Assembly (NCBI RefSeq): GCF_023921125.1
Contig: NZ_CP099466.1
Span: forward strand, 2,232,001-2,296,000
Reading direction: 5' to 3'
Length of the DNA: 64,000 bases
Origin: Arthrobacter caoxuetaonis
Lineage (GTDB): Bacteria; Actinomycetota; Actinomycetes; Actinomycetales; Micrococcaceae
Within the stretch, counting starts at the first letter, position 1. Each line of letters begins with the position of its first letter. Below, in pieces: positions 6,810 to 15,295 of this stretch. The notes under the pieces were generated by a model. It was not told the DNA's origin. It did not search any database and saw only the letters and a list, made by a program, of their open reading frames with translations. The translations under genes were made by a program, and so were the position numbers.

Positions 6810-8228
6810 ATGGCTGATGAAGGCGTCCGCGAGACGCGCGTCCATACCCTGCTGATCCTAGGCGCCACCGGTGATCTGTCCCGCCGCCTGCTTTTGCCGG
6901 GGCTGGCCAGGCTGATCGCCCGGGGGCGGGCACCCGGGCTGGTGGTTGTCGGATCCGGGTCCCGCAGCTGGAGCCAGGAGCAGTGGCAGGACCGGGTGAG
7001 GGAGGCTTTCAGCTCGGAGAACAACGACGCCGATCCGGACGCGCAGCGCGAACTTTCAGCCGCGGTCCAGCGCAGCAGGTACCTTCAAATGGATTTGTCC
7101 CGGCCGGACGACCTGGGAGCCTCGCTGCAAACACTCGATGCACCCCTGGCCGTGTACTTTGGGCTCCCACCGGCCCTGACCCTTACGGCTGTGCAGGGGC
7201 TCAACCGCGACGACCTTCCCCCGAATACGCTGCTGGTCCTGGAAAAACCCTTTGGAACGGACCAGTCATCGGCACGTGAGCTCAACCGGCTCCTGGCGGA
7301 CCTGGTGCCGGAAAAGGACATCTTCCGCGTGGACCATTTCCTGGGCATGACGACCGTCATGAACCTCGTAGGCATGCGGTTTTCGAACCGGCTCCTGGAA
7401 CCCGTGTGGAATTCCCTGCACATCGAAAAGATGGAAATCCTGTTTGATGAGCAGCTTGCCCTGGAAGGCCGGGCAAAGTACTACGACAGCTCCGGGGCCC
7501 TGGAAGACATGATCCAAAGCCATCTGCTGCACACGATGGCCTTCATGGCGATTGGCCCGCCGGCCAGCCTGGGTGAAAGGGATCTGCGCGATCTGGTTGC
7601 GGCAGTTCTCCGGGCCTCCTCAGTGCCGGAGGACTTTCTGGCCAGCACGCGGCGTGCCCGGTACACCGCCGGCGTCATTGAGGGCAAGGAGATCACCGGC
7701 TATACCGAGTCCCCGGGGGTAGATCCCCACCGGGCCACAGAGACCCTCGCTGAGATCGAAATCGCCATCAACAACGAACGCTGGGCAGGTGTCCCGTTTA
7801 TCCTGCGCTCGGGCAAGGCCCAAGCCCGGCGTCGCAAGGAAGCTGTCGTCACCTTCCGGCCGGTCAACCACCTGCCCGAAGGCTTCACCGGAGATACAGC
7901 GCTCCCCTCCCGGCTGAGGATCTCCTTCAATCCGGCCTTCCTGGAACTGGAAATGAACGTCAACGGCCCTGCGGACATCTTCAAGCTCGAACGCAGCTCC
8001 CTGACCGCCGAGCTGCATGCCTCCCGGCTGACCGCGTACGGAGAAGTCCTGGAGGCCGTCCTGGAGGGAAACGAACTGCTCTCCGTCCGCGGGGACATTG
8101 CCGAGGAATGCTGGCGGATCGTGGATCCCGTGCTCGCCGCCTGGCGTGGAAACAAAGTCCCTATGCAAACCTACGCTGCGGGTACGGAGGGTCCCCGGGA
8201 CTGGAACACCAGCCGCAGCGGCCTGTAG
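6810..8228 (+). CDS. divergent glucose-6-phosphate dehydrogenase paralogue
   Basis: 472 aa, ATG at 6810 behind GGAGAA. The Rossmann loop GATGDLSRRLLLPGL, the EKPFG motif and FRVDHFLG, with the catalytic Asp-His pair, mark the Zwf family (NADP-dependent oxidation of glucose 6-phosphate). The Lys of the usual DHYLGKE motif, which binds the substrate phosphate, is Met here (DHFLGMT); the distal His is kept in MIQSHLLH. It is likely a second Zwf with altered substrate or activity rather than the main enzyme, as pgl, opcA and tal are not nearby. It lies alone between ffh and glnK, oriented against both. Confidence 0.8.
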   Translation: MADEGVRETRVHTLLILGATGDLSRRLLLPGLARLIARGRAPGLVVVGSGSRSWSQEQWQDRVREAFSSENNDADPDAQRELSAAVQRSRYLQMDLSRPDDLGASLQTLDAPLAVYFGLPPALTLTAVQGLNRDDLPPNTLLVLEKPFGTDQSSARELNRLLADLVPEKDIFRVDHFLGMTTVMNLVGMRFSNRLLEPVWNSLHIEKMEILFDEQLALEGRAKYYDSSGALEDMIQSHLLHTMAFMAIGPPASLGERDLRDLVAAVLRASSVPEDFLASTRRARYTAGVIEGKEITGYTESPGVDPHRATETLAEIEIAINNERWAGVPFILRSGKAQARRRKEAVVTFRPVNHLPEGFTGDTALPSRLRISFNPAFLELEMNVNGPADIFKLERSSLTAELHASRLTAYGEVLEAVLEGNELLSVRGDIAEECWRIVDPVLAAWRGNKVPMQTYAAGTEGPRDWNTSRSGL

Positions 8229-8270
8229 CCCTTCGACCCTGCCGGCAGTTTGATGGACGGGCAGCACGAA

Positions 8271-8306
8271 GAAACCGCCCGGCCGAGAATTCGGCCGGGC
8301 GGTTTC
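8271..8306. terminator. bidirectional terminator between the zwf-like gene and glnK
   Basis: A perfect hairpin, arms GAAACCGCCCGGCCGA and TCGGCCGGGCGGTTTC, lies between two convergent genes. The A/T ends give short U tracts in both directions. Confidence 0.8.
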
Positions 8307-8349
8307 CTCATAGGAGATGCCTGTTTGTGGTGGACTTGCAGCGGTGGAC

Positions 8350-8688
8350 CTACAGTGCGGAGTCGCCCCGCTCGCCCGTCCGGACGCGCAGTGCTTCTTC
8401 GACATTGGTCACCCAGACCTTGCCGTCTCCGGCCCGGCCGGTGTTGGCAGTGGAGACAAGGACATCCACGATGTCGTTGACCCATTCGTTGGCGGCCAGC
8501 ACCTCGACGCGCAGCTTCGGCAGCAGGTCGACGGTGTATTCCGCGCCGCGGTAGACCTCAGTGTGTCCGCGCTGGCGGCCGTAGCCGCTGGCCTGGCTGA
8601 CGGTCAGTCCCTGGACTCCGTAGCTTTCCAGGGCGCCCCGGATGGCGTCGAACTTCTCGGGCCGGACAATTGCGGTGACGAGTTTCAT
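8350..8688 (-). CDS. glnK: PII nitrogen regulatory protein
   Basis: The 112-residue PII protein begins MKLVTAIVRPEKFDAIRGAL and has the T-loop RGAEYTVDLLPK. Tyr51, the residue modified by adenylylation in actinobacteria, is present, as is the B-loop NTGRAGDGKVWV that binds ATP/ADP and 2-oxoglutarate. It gates AmtB and reports nitrogen status. It overlaps amtB by an ATGA (8685-8688), the standard operon arrangement. The modifying enzyme gene glnD, often found next, is absent: only the Zwf paralogue and ffh follow. Confidence 0.95.
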   Translation of the reverse strand: MKLVTAIVRPEKFDAIRGALESYGVQGLTVSQASGYGRQRGHTEVYRGAEYTVDLLPKLRVEVLAANEWVNDIVDVLVSTANTGRAGDGKVWVTNVEEALRVRTGERGDSAL

Positions 8689-9980
8689 GAGTTGATGCTC
8701 TCCTTGGTGGCAGCGGGAACGGTTTCAGCCAGCGGACGGAAGGTACCGCCGACGCCGACGCCGCCGAGTTCGTAGGCGGTCTCAGCATGTTCGCTGAGGT
8801 CCACGCCGTTGATTTCCTGCTCCTCGGAAACCCGGAAGCCGATGGTCTTGTGGATGGCCAGGCCGATGATGAGCGTCATGATGGCTGAGAAGAGGATTGC
8901 CACAATGGTCGCAACGATCTGTGCACCCAGCTGGGCCAAGCCGCCGCCGTAGAACAGGCCGCCGCCTTCGCCGTCAACCGGCAGTGCAATGAAGCCCAGG
9001 GCGACAGTGCCGATGAGGCCGGCGACCAGGTGGACGCCTACGACGTCGAGGGAATCGTCGTAGCCGAACTTGTACTTGAGGCCAACCGCCAGGGCGGAAA
9101 CGATACCGGCGACCAGGCCGAGGGCCAGGGCACCAATCGGCGAGACGCTGGCGCAGGCCGGGGTGATCGCCACGAGGCCGGCCACGATGCCCGACGCTGC
9201 GCCGAGGGAGGTCGGACGGCCGTCGCGGATACGTTCGGTGATCAGCCAGCCGACCATTGCGGCGGCGGGAGCTGCCAGGGTGTTCACCCAGATCAGGCCG
9301 GCTTCTTCGGCAGTGCCTGCGGCTCCGCCGTTGAATCCGAACCAGCCGAACCAGAGCAGTGCAGCACCGAGCATGACGAACGGGATGTTGTGCGGACGGT
9401 GGCTCGGATCGGAGCCGAACCCGCGGCGCTTGCCGATGATCAGTGCCAGGACCAGGGCCGCTACGCCGGCGTTGACGTGTACGACGGTGCCGCCGGCAAA
9501 GTCGATGGCTTCCCCGACCACGGAGCCGATGGCTCCTTCTTCACCGAGCAGGCCGCCGCCCCAGACCATGAAGGCCAGCGGGCAGTAGACCAGGGTGACC
9601 CACACGGGGACAAAGATCGCCCAGGCACTGAACTTGGCCCGGTCTGCGATCGCCCCGCTGATGAGTGCGACGGTGATGATGGCGAAGGTGGCGCCGAAGC
9701 CGGCGCTGATCATGTCTTCGGTACCGATCAGGCCCTCAAGGCCGAAGGAGGCGAACGGGCTGCCGAAGAGCCCGGCAACGCCGTCTCCGCCGGTCATTGA
9801 GAAGCCCCAGAGAACCCAGACGACTCCGACAAGACCGATGGAGACGAAGCTCATCATCATCATGTTCAGGGCAGCCTTGGCCCGGGTCATGCCGCCGTAA
9901 AAGAATGCCACTCCGGGAGTCATGAGCAGCACGAGTGCCGCCGATATCATCACCCAGACGTGACCTGCTGTCAGATCCAT
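8685..9980 (-). CDS. amtB: ammonium transporter AmtB
   Basis: A 431-residue membrane protein with about 11 transmembrane helices. Typical Amt strings are TPGVAFFYGGMTRAKAALN at the first helices, GGTVVHVNAG in the middle and DDSLDVVGVHLVAG in the second half, with the pore His residues in VHVNAG and VGVHLVAG. It imports ammonium from the medium. The ATG at 9978-9980 begins MDLTAGHVWVMISAALV; upstream in-frame codons are unlikely. Control by nitrogen is expected from the GlnR box at 10096-10133, about 115 bp upstream. Confidence 0.96.
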   Translation of the reverse strand: MDLTAGHVWVMISAALVLLMTPGVAFFYGGMTRAKAALNMMMMSFVSIGLVGVVWVLWGFSMTGGDGVAGLFGSPFASFGLEGLIGTEDMISAGFGATFAIITVALISGAIADRAKFSAWAIFVPVWVTLVYCPLAFMVWGGGLLGEEGAIGSVVGEAIDFAGGTVVHVNAGVAALVLALIIGKRRGFGSDPSHRPHNIPFVMLGAALLWFGWFGFNGGAAGTAEEAGLIWVNTLAAPAAAMVGWLITERIRDGRPTSLGAASGIVAGLVAITPACASVSPIGALALGLVAGIVSALAVGLKYKFGYDDSLDVVGVHLVAGLIGTVALGFIALPVDGEGGGLFYGGGLAQLGAQIVATIVAILFSAIMTLIIGLAIHKTIGFRVSEEQEINGVDLSEHAETAYELGGVGVGGTFRPLAETVPAATKESINS

Positions 9981-10095
9981 CTTCGCGTCCTTCCACAATC
10001 GTGCGGGCATCTCCCGCCTGGAAAGAACTTTGCCCGGGTCAGGTTTCAGCATTCGGCCGGCCGGATTGCCGGAAGGTTACAAAGCCGGCGTACGT

Positions 10096-10133
10096 GTAAA
10101 AGACCAGTGACGGAAAGGTTTCGGGCACGTTAC
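10096..10133 (-). promoter_or_regulatory. GlnR-type nitrogen-control box upstream of amtB-glnK
   Basis: Read on the minus strand this is GTAAC-n6-GAAAC-n6-GTCAC-n6-TTTAC, which is the tandem a/b-site pattern (GTnAC-n6-GAAAC) known for the actinobacterial regulator GlnR. All three spacers are exactly six bases and only the last half-site departs from consensus. It lies 116-153 bp upstream of the amtB start, in the 253-bp gap shared with the divergent glycosidase gene. It predicts induction of amtB-glnK under nitrogen limitation. Confidence 0.75.
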
Positions 10134-10233
10134 CCGGCAGTGGGAACTTGCCGGGGATGTTGGCTACAGGGGTTGCGGGCGGCGCGCGGATAGTATGTAG
10201 GCGACTCCCGTCCCCGTCCTGAGGAACTTTTCC

Positions 10234-11934
10234 ATGCCCCAACAGAATCCTGCGCGCGGAAGCCGTGCACAGCAGCCGGACACGAACGGGCCCCAGCCGC
10301 CCAGGCGCCTCCGCCGTGCAGACCCCGCCAAGGCTCGCAGGAAGAAATGGATTGCCGGCGGCATCGCGGGCGCCGTCCTGCTGACGGCTGGAATCGCCGT
10401 TCCTCTCGCTTTGAACTCTTCGGAGGGTGAAAAAGTCTCAATTGCTGCTGCGGCCACTTTGCCGCCGGAGCCGGAGTTCGCCTATTACAACCAGGCCGGC
10501 CCGCCCGAGGGATCTCCCCTGAATGCTGTAGACCCGCTCTCGCTGGATATCAGCGCCACGACTACCGGCACGTCGCTGCCCAAGGGTTTGGTCGGTCTCT
10601 CACTTGAGGCAACGGATCTGGCTGATCCCGCAATGTCCGGTGACAACCCCGAAATGGTGCAGTCCCTCAGCGGCCTGGGACAGCCCCTGCTGCGTTTCGG
10701 CGGAAACGCCGTGGACCGGCGGTTCTTCTGGACCTCGGCCAATGAACCGATTCCCGGACATCTCCAAGGCGACAAGGCACATCCCGTTCGGGCGGTGACA
10801 CCGGCGGATCTGGAACGGGTCAACACGCTCCTGACGGCCCTGGACGCCACCATCAACCTCACTGTGGATCTTGGCAACTACGATCCTGCCCGCGCCGCAG
10901 ACATGGCCGCCCACGCCGACAGGATTTTTGGCGACCGGCTGGTGGGAATCACGGTTGGGAACGAGCCCAATGGATACGCAAGCAACGGCCTGCGTGATTC
11001 CAGCTGGACCATCGATGATTATTTCGTCGAGCTGAAGGCCTATGCCGATGCAATCTACGCGAGTGCCCCCGATGTCGCGATCGTAGGGCCGGGCGTGTAT
11101 TCGCACTCTTGGTGGGAACCGTTTGCCAACGCAGACCTGCCACAGAAAAAGATCTTCTCGTTCCATCACTATCCGCTTTCCACCTGTGACGGGAAGAACG
11201 ATCCAACGGGAGAGCCCATACTGGCGAACCTGATGAGCCAGAACATTCATGACCACGCGGACTACTACCGCGGGGAAGCACTGAAACCCGCTAACGAGGC
11301 AGGCCTGGAAACGTGGCTCACCGAAACCGGCGTCTCCGCCTGCCCGGGTTCCAACGAGACGACCAAGACCCATGCTTCGGCCCTGTGGGCGGCTGACTAC
11401 GCCATCAGTGCCGCCCAGCTTGGCATCACCAGGCTGAGCTTCCACAGTTCGCTGCTTACCTGCCAGGGCGGCCCGCCCATGTCCGCCATCTGCACCGGGG
11501 GTGCTTACCTCCAGCCCAACGGGGTTGTCGAGGAACGCGCCAATTTCTTCGGTCTGTCCATGATCGCCGAGATGGCGCCGGGCCAGTTCCTGCAGGTCAG
11601 CGAGGAAGGTGGAGGTATTAGCCACTCCTATTCCGTCCATCACGACGACGGAAGCATCAGCGTTGTCCTGGTTAACGCCAACAACCCCGAGACGGACGCG
11701 CAGATGCAGGTAAGCCTGAAGCTCCCGGCCAAGCCCCTGACGGCGGCAATGACCCAGATGACCGGGGCCTCCTATGCCTCTGAGGACAGCACCATGATCG
11801 ACGGGCAGAAGGCCGAGGCGGTCCCGGTGGCAGAGCGGCTGACCCTGCCCGGGTTCGCCTACGGCTCCGAGACGCAGGAATTCGCCCTTACCGCCGGAAC
11901 CGTGACTGTCCTGAACTTCACGTTCCAGGAGTAG
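10234..11934 (+). CDS. membrane-anchored GH79-like glycoside hydrolase
   Basis: 566 aa with a basic cytoplasmic N-terminus (about 1-37), one hydrophobic segment (39-60) acting as signal anchor or signal peptide, and an extracellular (beta/alpha)8 domain. VGNEPN (Glu244) is the acid/base motif and WLTETGVSAC (Glu364) the probable nucleophile, as in clan GH-A families GH79/GH39 (heparanase and beta-glucuronidase types). A C-terminal beta-sandwich follows from about 470. The start ATG is preceded by GAGGAAC. Substrate is probably a uronic-acid-containing or related glycan, by inference. It is a lone gene closed by a strong terminator. Confidence 0.75.
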   Translation: MPQQNPARGSRAQQPDTNGPQPPRRLRRADPAKARRKKWIAGGIAGAVLLTAGIAVPLALNSSEGEKVSIAAAATLPPEPEFAYYNQAGPPEGSPLNAVDPLSLDISATTTGTSLPKGLVGLSLEATDLADPAMSGDNPEMVQSLSGLGQPLLRFGGNAVDRRFFWTSANEPIPGHLQGDKAHPVRAVTPADLERVNTLLTALDATINLTVDLGNYDPARAADMAAHADRIFGDRLVGITVGNEPNGYASNGLRDSSWTIDDYFVELKAYADAIYASAPDVAIVGPGVYSHSWWEPFANADLPQKKIFSFHHYPLSTCDGKNDPTGEPILANLMSQNIHDHADYYRGEALKPANEAGLETWLTETGVSACPGSNETTKTHASALWAADYAISAAQLGITRLSFHSSLLTCQGGPPMSAICTGGAYLQPNGVVEERANFFGLSMIAEMAPGQFLQVSEEGGGISHSYSVHHDDGSISVVLVNANNPETDAQMQVSLKLPAKPLTAAMTQMTGASYASEDSTMIDGQKAEAVPVAERLTLPGFAYGSETQEFALTAGTVTVLNFTFQE

Positions 11935-11940
11935 TCCCGG

Positions 11941-11996
11941 CCATACAAAAGAGAGCTCCCCGCACCGGATGGTGCGGGGAGCTCTCTTTTGTATGG
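11941..11996. terminator. bidirectional terminator, perfect 26-bp stem
   Basis: A perfect inverted repeat with 26-bp arms and a 4-base loop (GGAT) lies between the convergent glycosidase gene and ftsY. Inner arms are G+C rich (GAGCTCCCCGCACC) and outer ends A/T rich (ACAAAAGA), giving U tracts on both strands. Confidence 0.9.
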
Positions 11997-12014
11997 TGCC
12001 GGGACTGTCGCTTG

Positions 12015-13229
12015 CTAGGACAGGAGGGCGTCCACAAAGGCTTCAGCGTCGAAGGGTGCCAGGTCATCCGGCCCTTCGCCCAGTCCCACGAGCTTCACGG
12101 GAACTCCGAGGGTGCGCTGGATGGCGACGACGATGCCGCCCTTGGCCGTTCCGTCGAGCTTGGTCAGGACGATGCCGGTGATGTTCACAACCTCGGCGAA
12201 AACCTTGGCCTGCGTGAGTCCGTTCTGGCCGGTGGTGGCGTCAAGGACCAGCAGGACCTCGTCTACCTCGGCCTGCTTCTCGATAACGCGCTTGACTTTG
12301 CCCAGCTCGTCCATGAGGCCGACCTTGTTTTGCAGGCGTCCGGCGGTGTCGATCAGCACTGTGTCGACTTCGCCGTCGATCCCGGCCTTGACGGCCTCAA
12401 AGGCGACGGACGCCGGATCGGCGCCGTCGACCTCGGAGCGAACGGTGGGCACGCCCACGCGCTGGCCCCAGGTGGCGAGCTGTTCGGCGGCGGCGGCCCG
12501 GAAGGTGTCAGCTGCACCGAGCAGGACGTCTTTGTCCTCCGCCACGAGCACGCGGGCCAGCTTGCCCACGGTGGTGGTCTTGCCGACGCCGTTCACGCCC
12601 ACGACCATCACGACGGCGGGCTTATCGGCATGGCGGTCGACGGCCAGGGAGCGGTCCATGGACGGATCCACGAGCTTGACCAGCTCTTCGCGCAGCATCG
12701 CGTGGACCTCTTCGGGGTCGCGGCTGCCGGAAATCTTGACCCGCTCGCGCAGGGCATCGACCAGTTCCATGGTCGGTTCGGTGCCAAGGTCCGCCAGGAG
12801 CAGCGTTTCCTCGATCTCGTCCCAGACGTCCTCATCGATCTTGTCGCTGGACAGCAGGGTCAGCAGGGCCTTGCCGAGAGCGTTGTTCGATTTGGCCAAC
12901 CTGGCGCGGAGCCGGGCCAGGCGTCCCTGTACGGGTTCGGGGGTCTCCACCACCGGCGCGGGCGTTTCCGCCTCTTCGAGGTCCCGGAGGTCATCCGGGA
13001 CGATCACCGGCGAATCGGGTCCCGCTTCGGCGGTTCCCGGCCTGTCCAGGACGGCGGTGCTGCCTCCTGGCTGGTCGTCAGCGTCACGCGTCGTGGGATA
13101 CATCCCCTTCGGCGTACGCCTGGTTCGTACCAGCAGGGCCGCCAGGGAACCGATCACGGCAAGCCCAATGACCACATAGATCACAATCGAAAGAGTCTCA
13201 TTCACGCTTTCCAGCATGTCATACGGCAC
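12015..13229 (-). CDS. ftsY: signal recognition particle receptor FtsY
   Basis: FtsY is the membrane docking GTPase for SRP. Residues about 10-36 form a transmembrane helix, as in actinobacteria that anchor FtsY directly, followed by an acidic, Pro-rich linker (to about 100), the N bundle and the GTPase (GVNGVGKTTTVGKLA, DTAGR, TKLDG). 404 aa with the ATG at 13229; an ATG at 13217 or a GTG at 13205 preceded by GGAAAG are equally possible starts. It lies in the conserved ffh/amtB/ftsY/smc neighbourhood, here loosened by inserted genes. Confidence 0.94.
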   Translation of the reverse strand: MPYDMLESVNETLSIVIYVVIGLAVIGSLAALLVRTRRTPKGMYPTTRDADDQPGGSTAVLDRPGTAEAGPDSPVIVPDDLRDLEEAETPAPVVETPEPVQGRLARLRARLAKSNNALGKALLTLLSSDKIDEDVWDEIEETLLLADLGTEPTMELVDALRERVKISGSRDPEEVHAMLREELVKLVDPSMDRSLAVDRHADKPAVVMVVGVNGVGKTTTVGKLARVLVAEDKDVLLGAADTFRAAAAEQLATWGQRVGVPTVRSEVDGADPASVAFEAVKAGIDGEVDTVLIDTAGRLQNKVGLMDELGKVKRVIEKQAEVDEVLLVLDATTGQNGLTQAKVFAEVVNITGIVLTKLDGTAKGGIVVAIQRTLGVPVKLVGLGEGPDDLAPFDAEAFVDALLS

Positions 13230-13324
13230 CGCACCCCGGCACCCGTCCAGCCGCTGGCAGCGGCTCGGATACGCCTCAAGCGGACAGGCACAAACCCCGC
13301 AGACTCTGCGAGAATCAAAACATC

Positions 13325-14563
13325 ATGGCGAGCACACCCCGTATTCCCATTCCCCGCGAAATCAAGGTCCTCATCGCTGCGGCCTTCCTCATTGCCCTCG
13401 GCTTCGGCCTGGTGGCGCCGGTGCTGCCGCAGTTTGCTCAGAGCTTCAACGTCGGCGTCGCTGCATCCTCCGTTGTCGTCAGCGCCTTCGCTTTCACCCG
13501 GCTGGTGTTCGCGCCGGCCGGCGGCGCACTTCTGGAAAAGCTCGGCGAGCGCCCGGTCTACGTGATGGGGCTCCTCATCGTTGCGCTGTCCACCGCGGCG
13601 TGTGCCTTCGCCGGCAGTTACTGGCAGCTCCTGATTTTCCGGGGGCTGGGCGGGATCGGTTCGACCATGTTCACGATCTCTGCCATGGCACTCATCATCC
13701 GGCTGGCACCACCGGCCATCCGTGGCCGCATCTCCGGCGCCTATGCCTCGTCTTTCCTCCTGGGCAACATCGGCGGTCCCCTCCTGGGCGGCCTGCTGGC
13801 CGGTTTCGGCCTGCGGGTTCCGTTCCTGGTCTATGCAGCGGCACTGCTGGTTGCAGCCGTGGTCGTGGCGTTCCTGCTCCGGGATGCCAGCGGGACCGGG
13901 GCCCCCGGCGGGACCGCTCCCGAACGCGTCCACCTCTCCGTACGGGAGGCACTGTCCGACTCCGCTTACCGGGCGGCGATGGTCTCCAGTTTTGCGAACG
14001 GCTGGTCATCCTTCGGCGTGCGCAACTCGCTGCTGCCCCTTTTCGCCGCCGCGGTGCTTTCCGCCGGCCCGGAAATCGCCGGTATCTCCCTGACGGCGTT
14101 CGCCGCCGGGACCGCGCTGGCACTGACGTTCTCCGGCCGGCTGGCGGACAGCTGGGGACGCAAGCCGCTGGTCATCACCGGCCTGGCCGTCAACGCAGCG
14201 GCGACGGCGGCGATCGGCTTCTCCGGGAGCGTGGCAATGTTCCTGGTCGTCTCCGCCGTCGCGGGGCTCGGCACCGGGCTGCTGAACCCTGCGCAGCAGG
14301 CTGCCGTCGCCGACGTCGTTGGCAGCGGACGCAGCGGCGGCAAGGTGCTGGCCGCCTTCCAAATGTCCGCTGACACCGGTGCCATCATCGGCCCCATCCT
14401 TGCAGGCGTGCTCGCCGACCAGCTGGGCTACACCTGGGCCTTCGCCGTCACCGGTGCGGTGGCCGCGCTGGCCCTGCTGATTTGGCTCTCGGCACGCGAA
14501 ACACTGGCTCCGGAGCAGCGGTTGGCCCGGACCCGCGGAAGCCGCACTACCATCGAGGAATGA
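13325..14563 (+). CDS. MFS transporter, drug:H+ antiporter type
   Basis: 412 aa with 12 predicted transmembrane helices in two halves separated by a charged loop near residues 195-215. The loop between helices 2 and 3 reads GGALLEKLGERPVYVMG (motif A type) and recurs in the second half as GRLADSWGRKPLVITG. This points to the DHA1 subgroup (multidrug or metabolite efflux). The ATG follows weakly conserved upstream sequence. Its stop overlaps the next gene in ATGA, so the transporter and amidotransferase are co-expressed. Substrate unknown. Confidence 0.85.
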   Translation: MASTPRIPIPREIKVLIAAAFLIALGFGLVAPVLPQFAQSFNVGVAASSVVVSAFAFTRLVFAPAGGALLEKLGERPVYVMGLLIVALSTAACAFAGSYWQLLIFRGLGGIGSTMFTISAMALIIRLAPPAIRGRISGAYASSFLLGNIGGPLLGGLLAGFGLRVPFLVYAAALLVAAVVVAFLLRDASGTGAPGGTAPERVHLSVREALSDSAYRAAMVSSFANGWSSFGVRNSLLPLFAAAVLSAGPEIAGISLTAFAAGTALALTFSGRLADSWGRKPLVITGLAVNAAATAAIGFSGSVAMFLVVSAVAGLGTGLLNPAQQAAVADVVGSGRSGGKVLAAFQMSADTGAIIGPILAGVLADQLGYTWAFAVTGAVAALALLIWLSARETLAPEQRLARTRGSRTTIEE

Positions 14564-15291
14564 AGCCCTTCCTGTTGCTGGCCTCCCGCGCTGAAGACGA
14601 CGCCGCGGAGGAAGAGTACGAGTCCTATCTCCGGTTCGGCGGCCTGCTGCCCGCGGAGCTGCACCGCGTCCGGCTGGAGGCCGCTCCCCTGCCGGACATT
14701 GACCTGGACCGCTACAGCGGCATCATCATCGGCGGGAGCCCGTTCAATTCCTCGGATCCGGAAGAGTCCAAGACTCCCCTGCAGCACCGGGTGGAAAAGG
14801 AGCTCAGTGCCCTGCTGGACCGGGTAGTCGCACAGGATTTTCCCTTCCTGGGGGCCTGCTACGGGGTAGGGACGCTCGGCCGCCACCAGGGCGCTGTCGT
14901 CGACCGGCAGTTTGGTGAAGCCATCGGGGCGGTTCCCGTCACGCTCACGGCCGATGGCCGGGCTGATCCGCTTCTGGCCGGGCTGCCAGAGAAGTTCGAC
15001 GCCTTCGTGGGGCATAAGGAAGCGGTGTCCAAGCTGCCGGCCCACGCCGTCAACCTGGCGGGCTCCCCCACCTGCCCGGTGCAGATGTTCCGTGTCCGTA
15101 CGAACCTCTACGCAACCCAGTTCCATCCCGAGCTGGACCTCGCCGGGCTGCTGACGCGCATTTCTGTCTACCGGAATGCAGGATATTTCCCTCCCGAAGA
15201 GGCCGAGGCAGTAATGGATTCGGTGCGACCCGCTAAGGTCGACGCTCCCGGGACGATCCTGCGCAATTTCACCGCCCGCTACGCCCGGTAG
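14560..15291 (+). CDS. class I glutamine amidotransferase-like protein
   Basis: 243 aa, start ATG at 14560 overlapping the MFS stop. The nucleophile elbow FLGACYGVGTLG (Cys at about 102) and the FHPELD motif with His and Glu complete a class I GATase triad, most like stand-alone GMP-synthase-domain proteins (GuaA N-domain, PuuD/YfeJ types). No synthetase domain is attached, so it either works with a partner or hydrolyses a gamma-glutamyl compound. Coupling to an exporter suggests a shared small-molecule substrate, by inference. Confidence 0.8.
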   Translation: MKPFLLLASRAEDDAAEEEYESYLRFGGLLPAELHRVRLEAAPLPDIDLDRYSGIIIGGSPFNSSDPEESKTPLQHRVEKELSALLDRVVAQDFPFLGACYGVGTLGRHQGAVVDRQFGEAIGAVPVTLTADGRADPLLAGLPEKFDAFVGHKEAVSKLPAHAVNLAGSPTCPVQMFRVRTNLYATQFHPELDLAGLLTRISVYRNAGYFPPEEAEAVMDSVRPAKVDAPGTILRNFTARYAR

Positions 15292-15295
15292 CCGG

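Noticed and set aside
11941..11996. 26-bp perfect inverted repeat considered as a mobile-element end or REP-type repeat
   Set aside because: Position between two convergent stops, the 4-base loop and A/T-rich ends are those of a bidirectional terminator, and it does not recur in the window.
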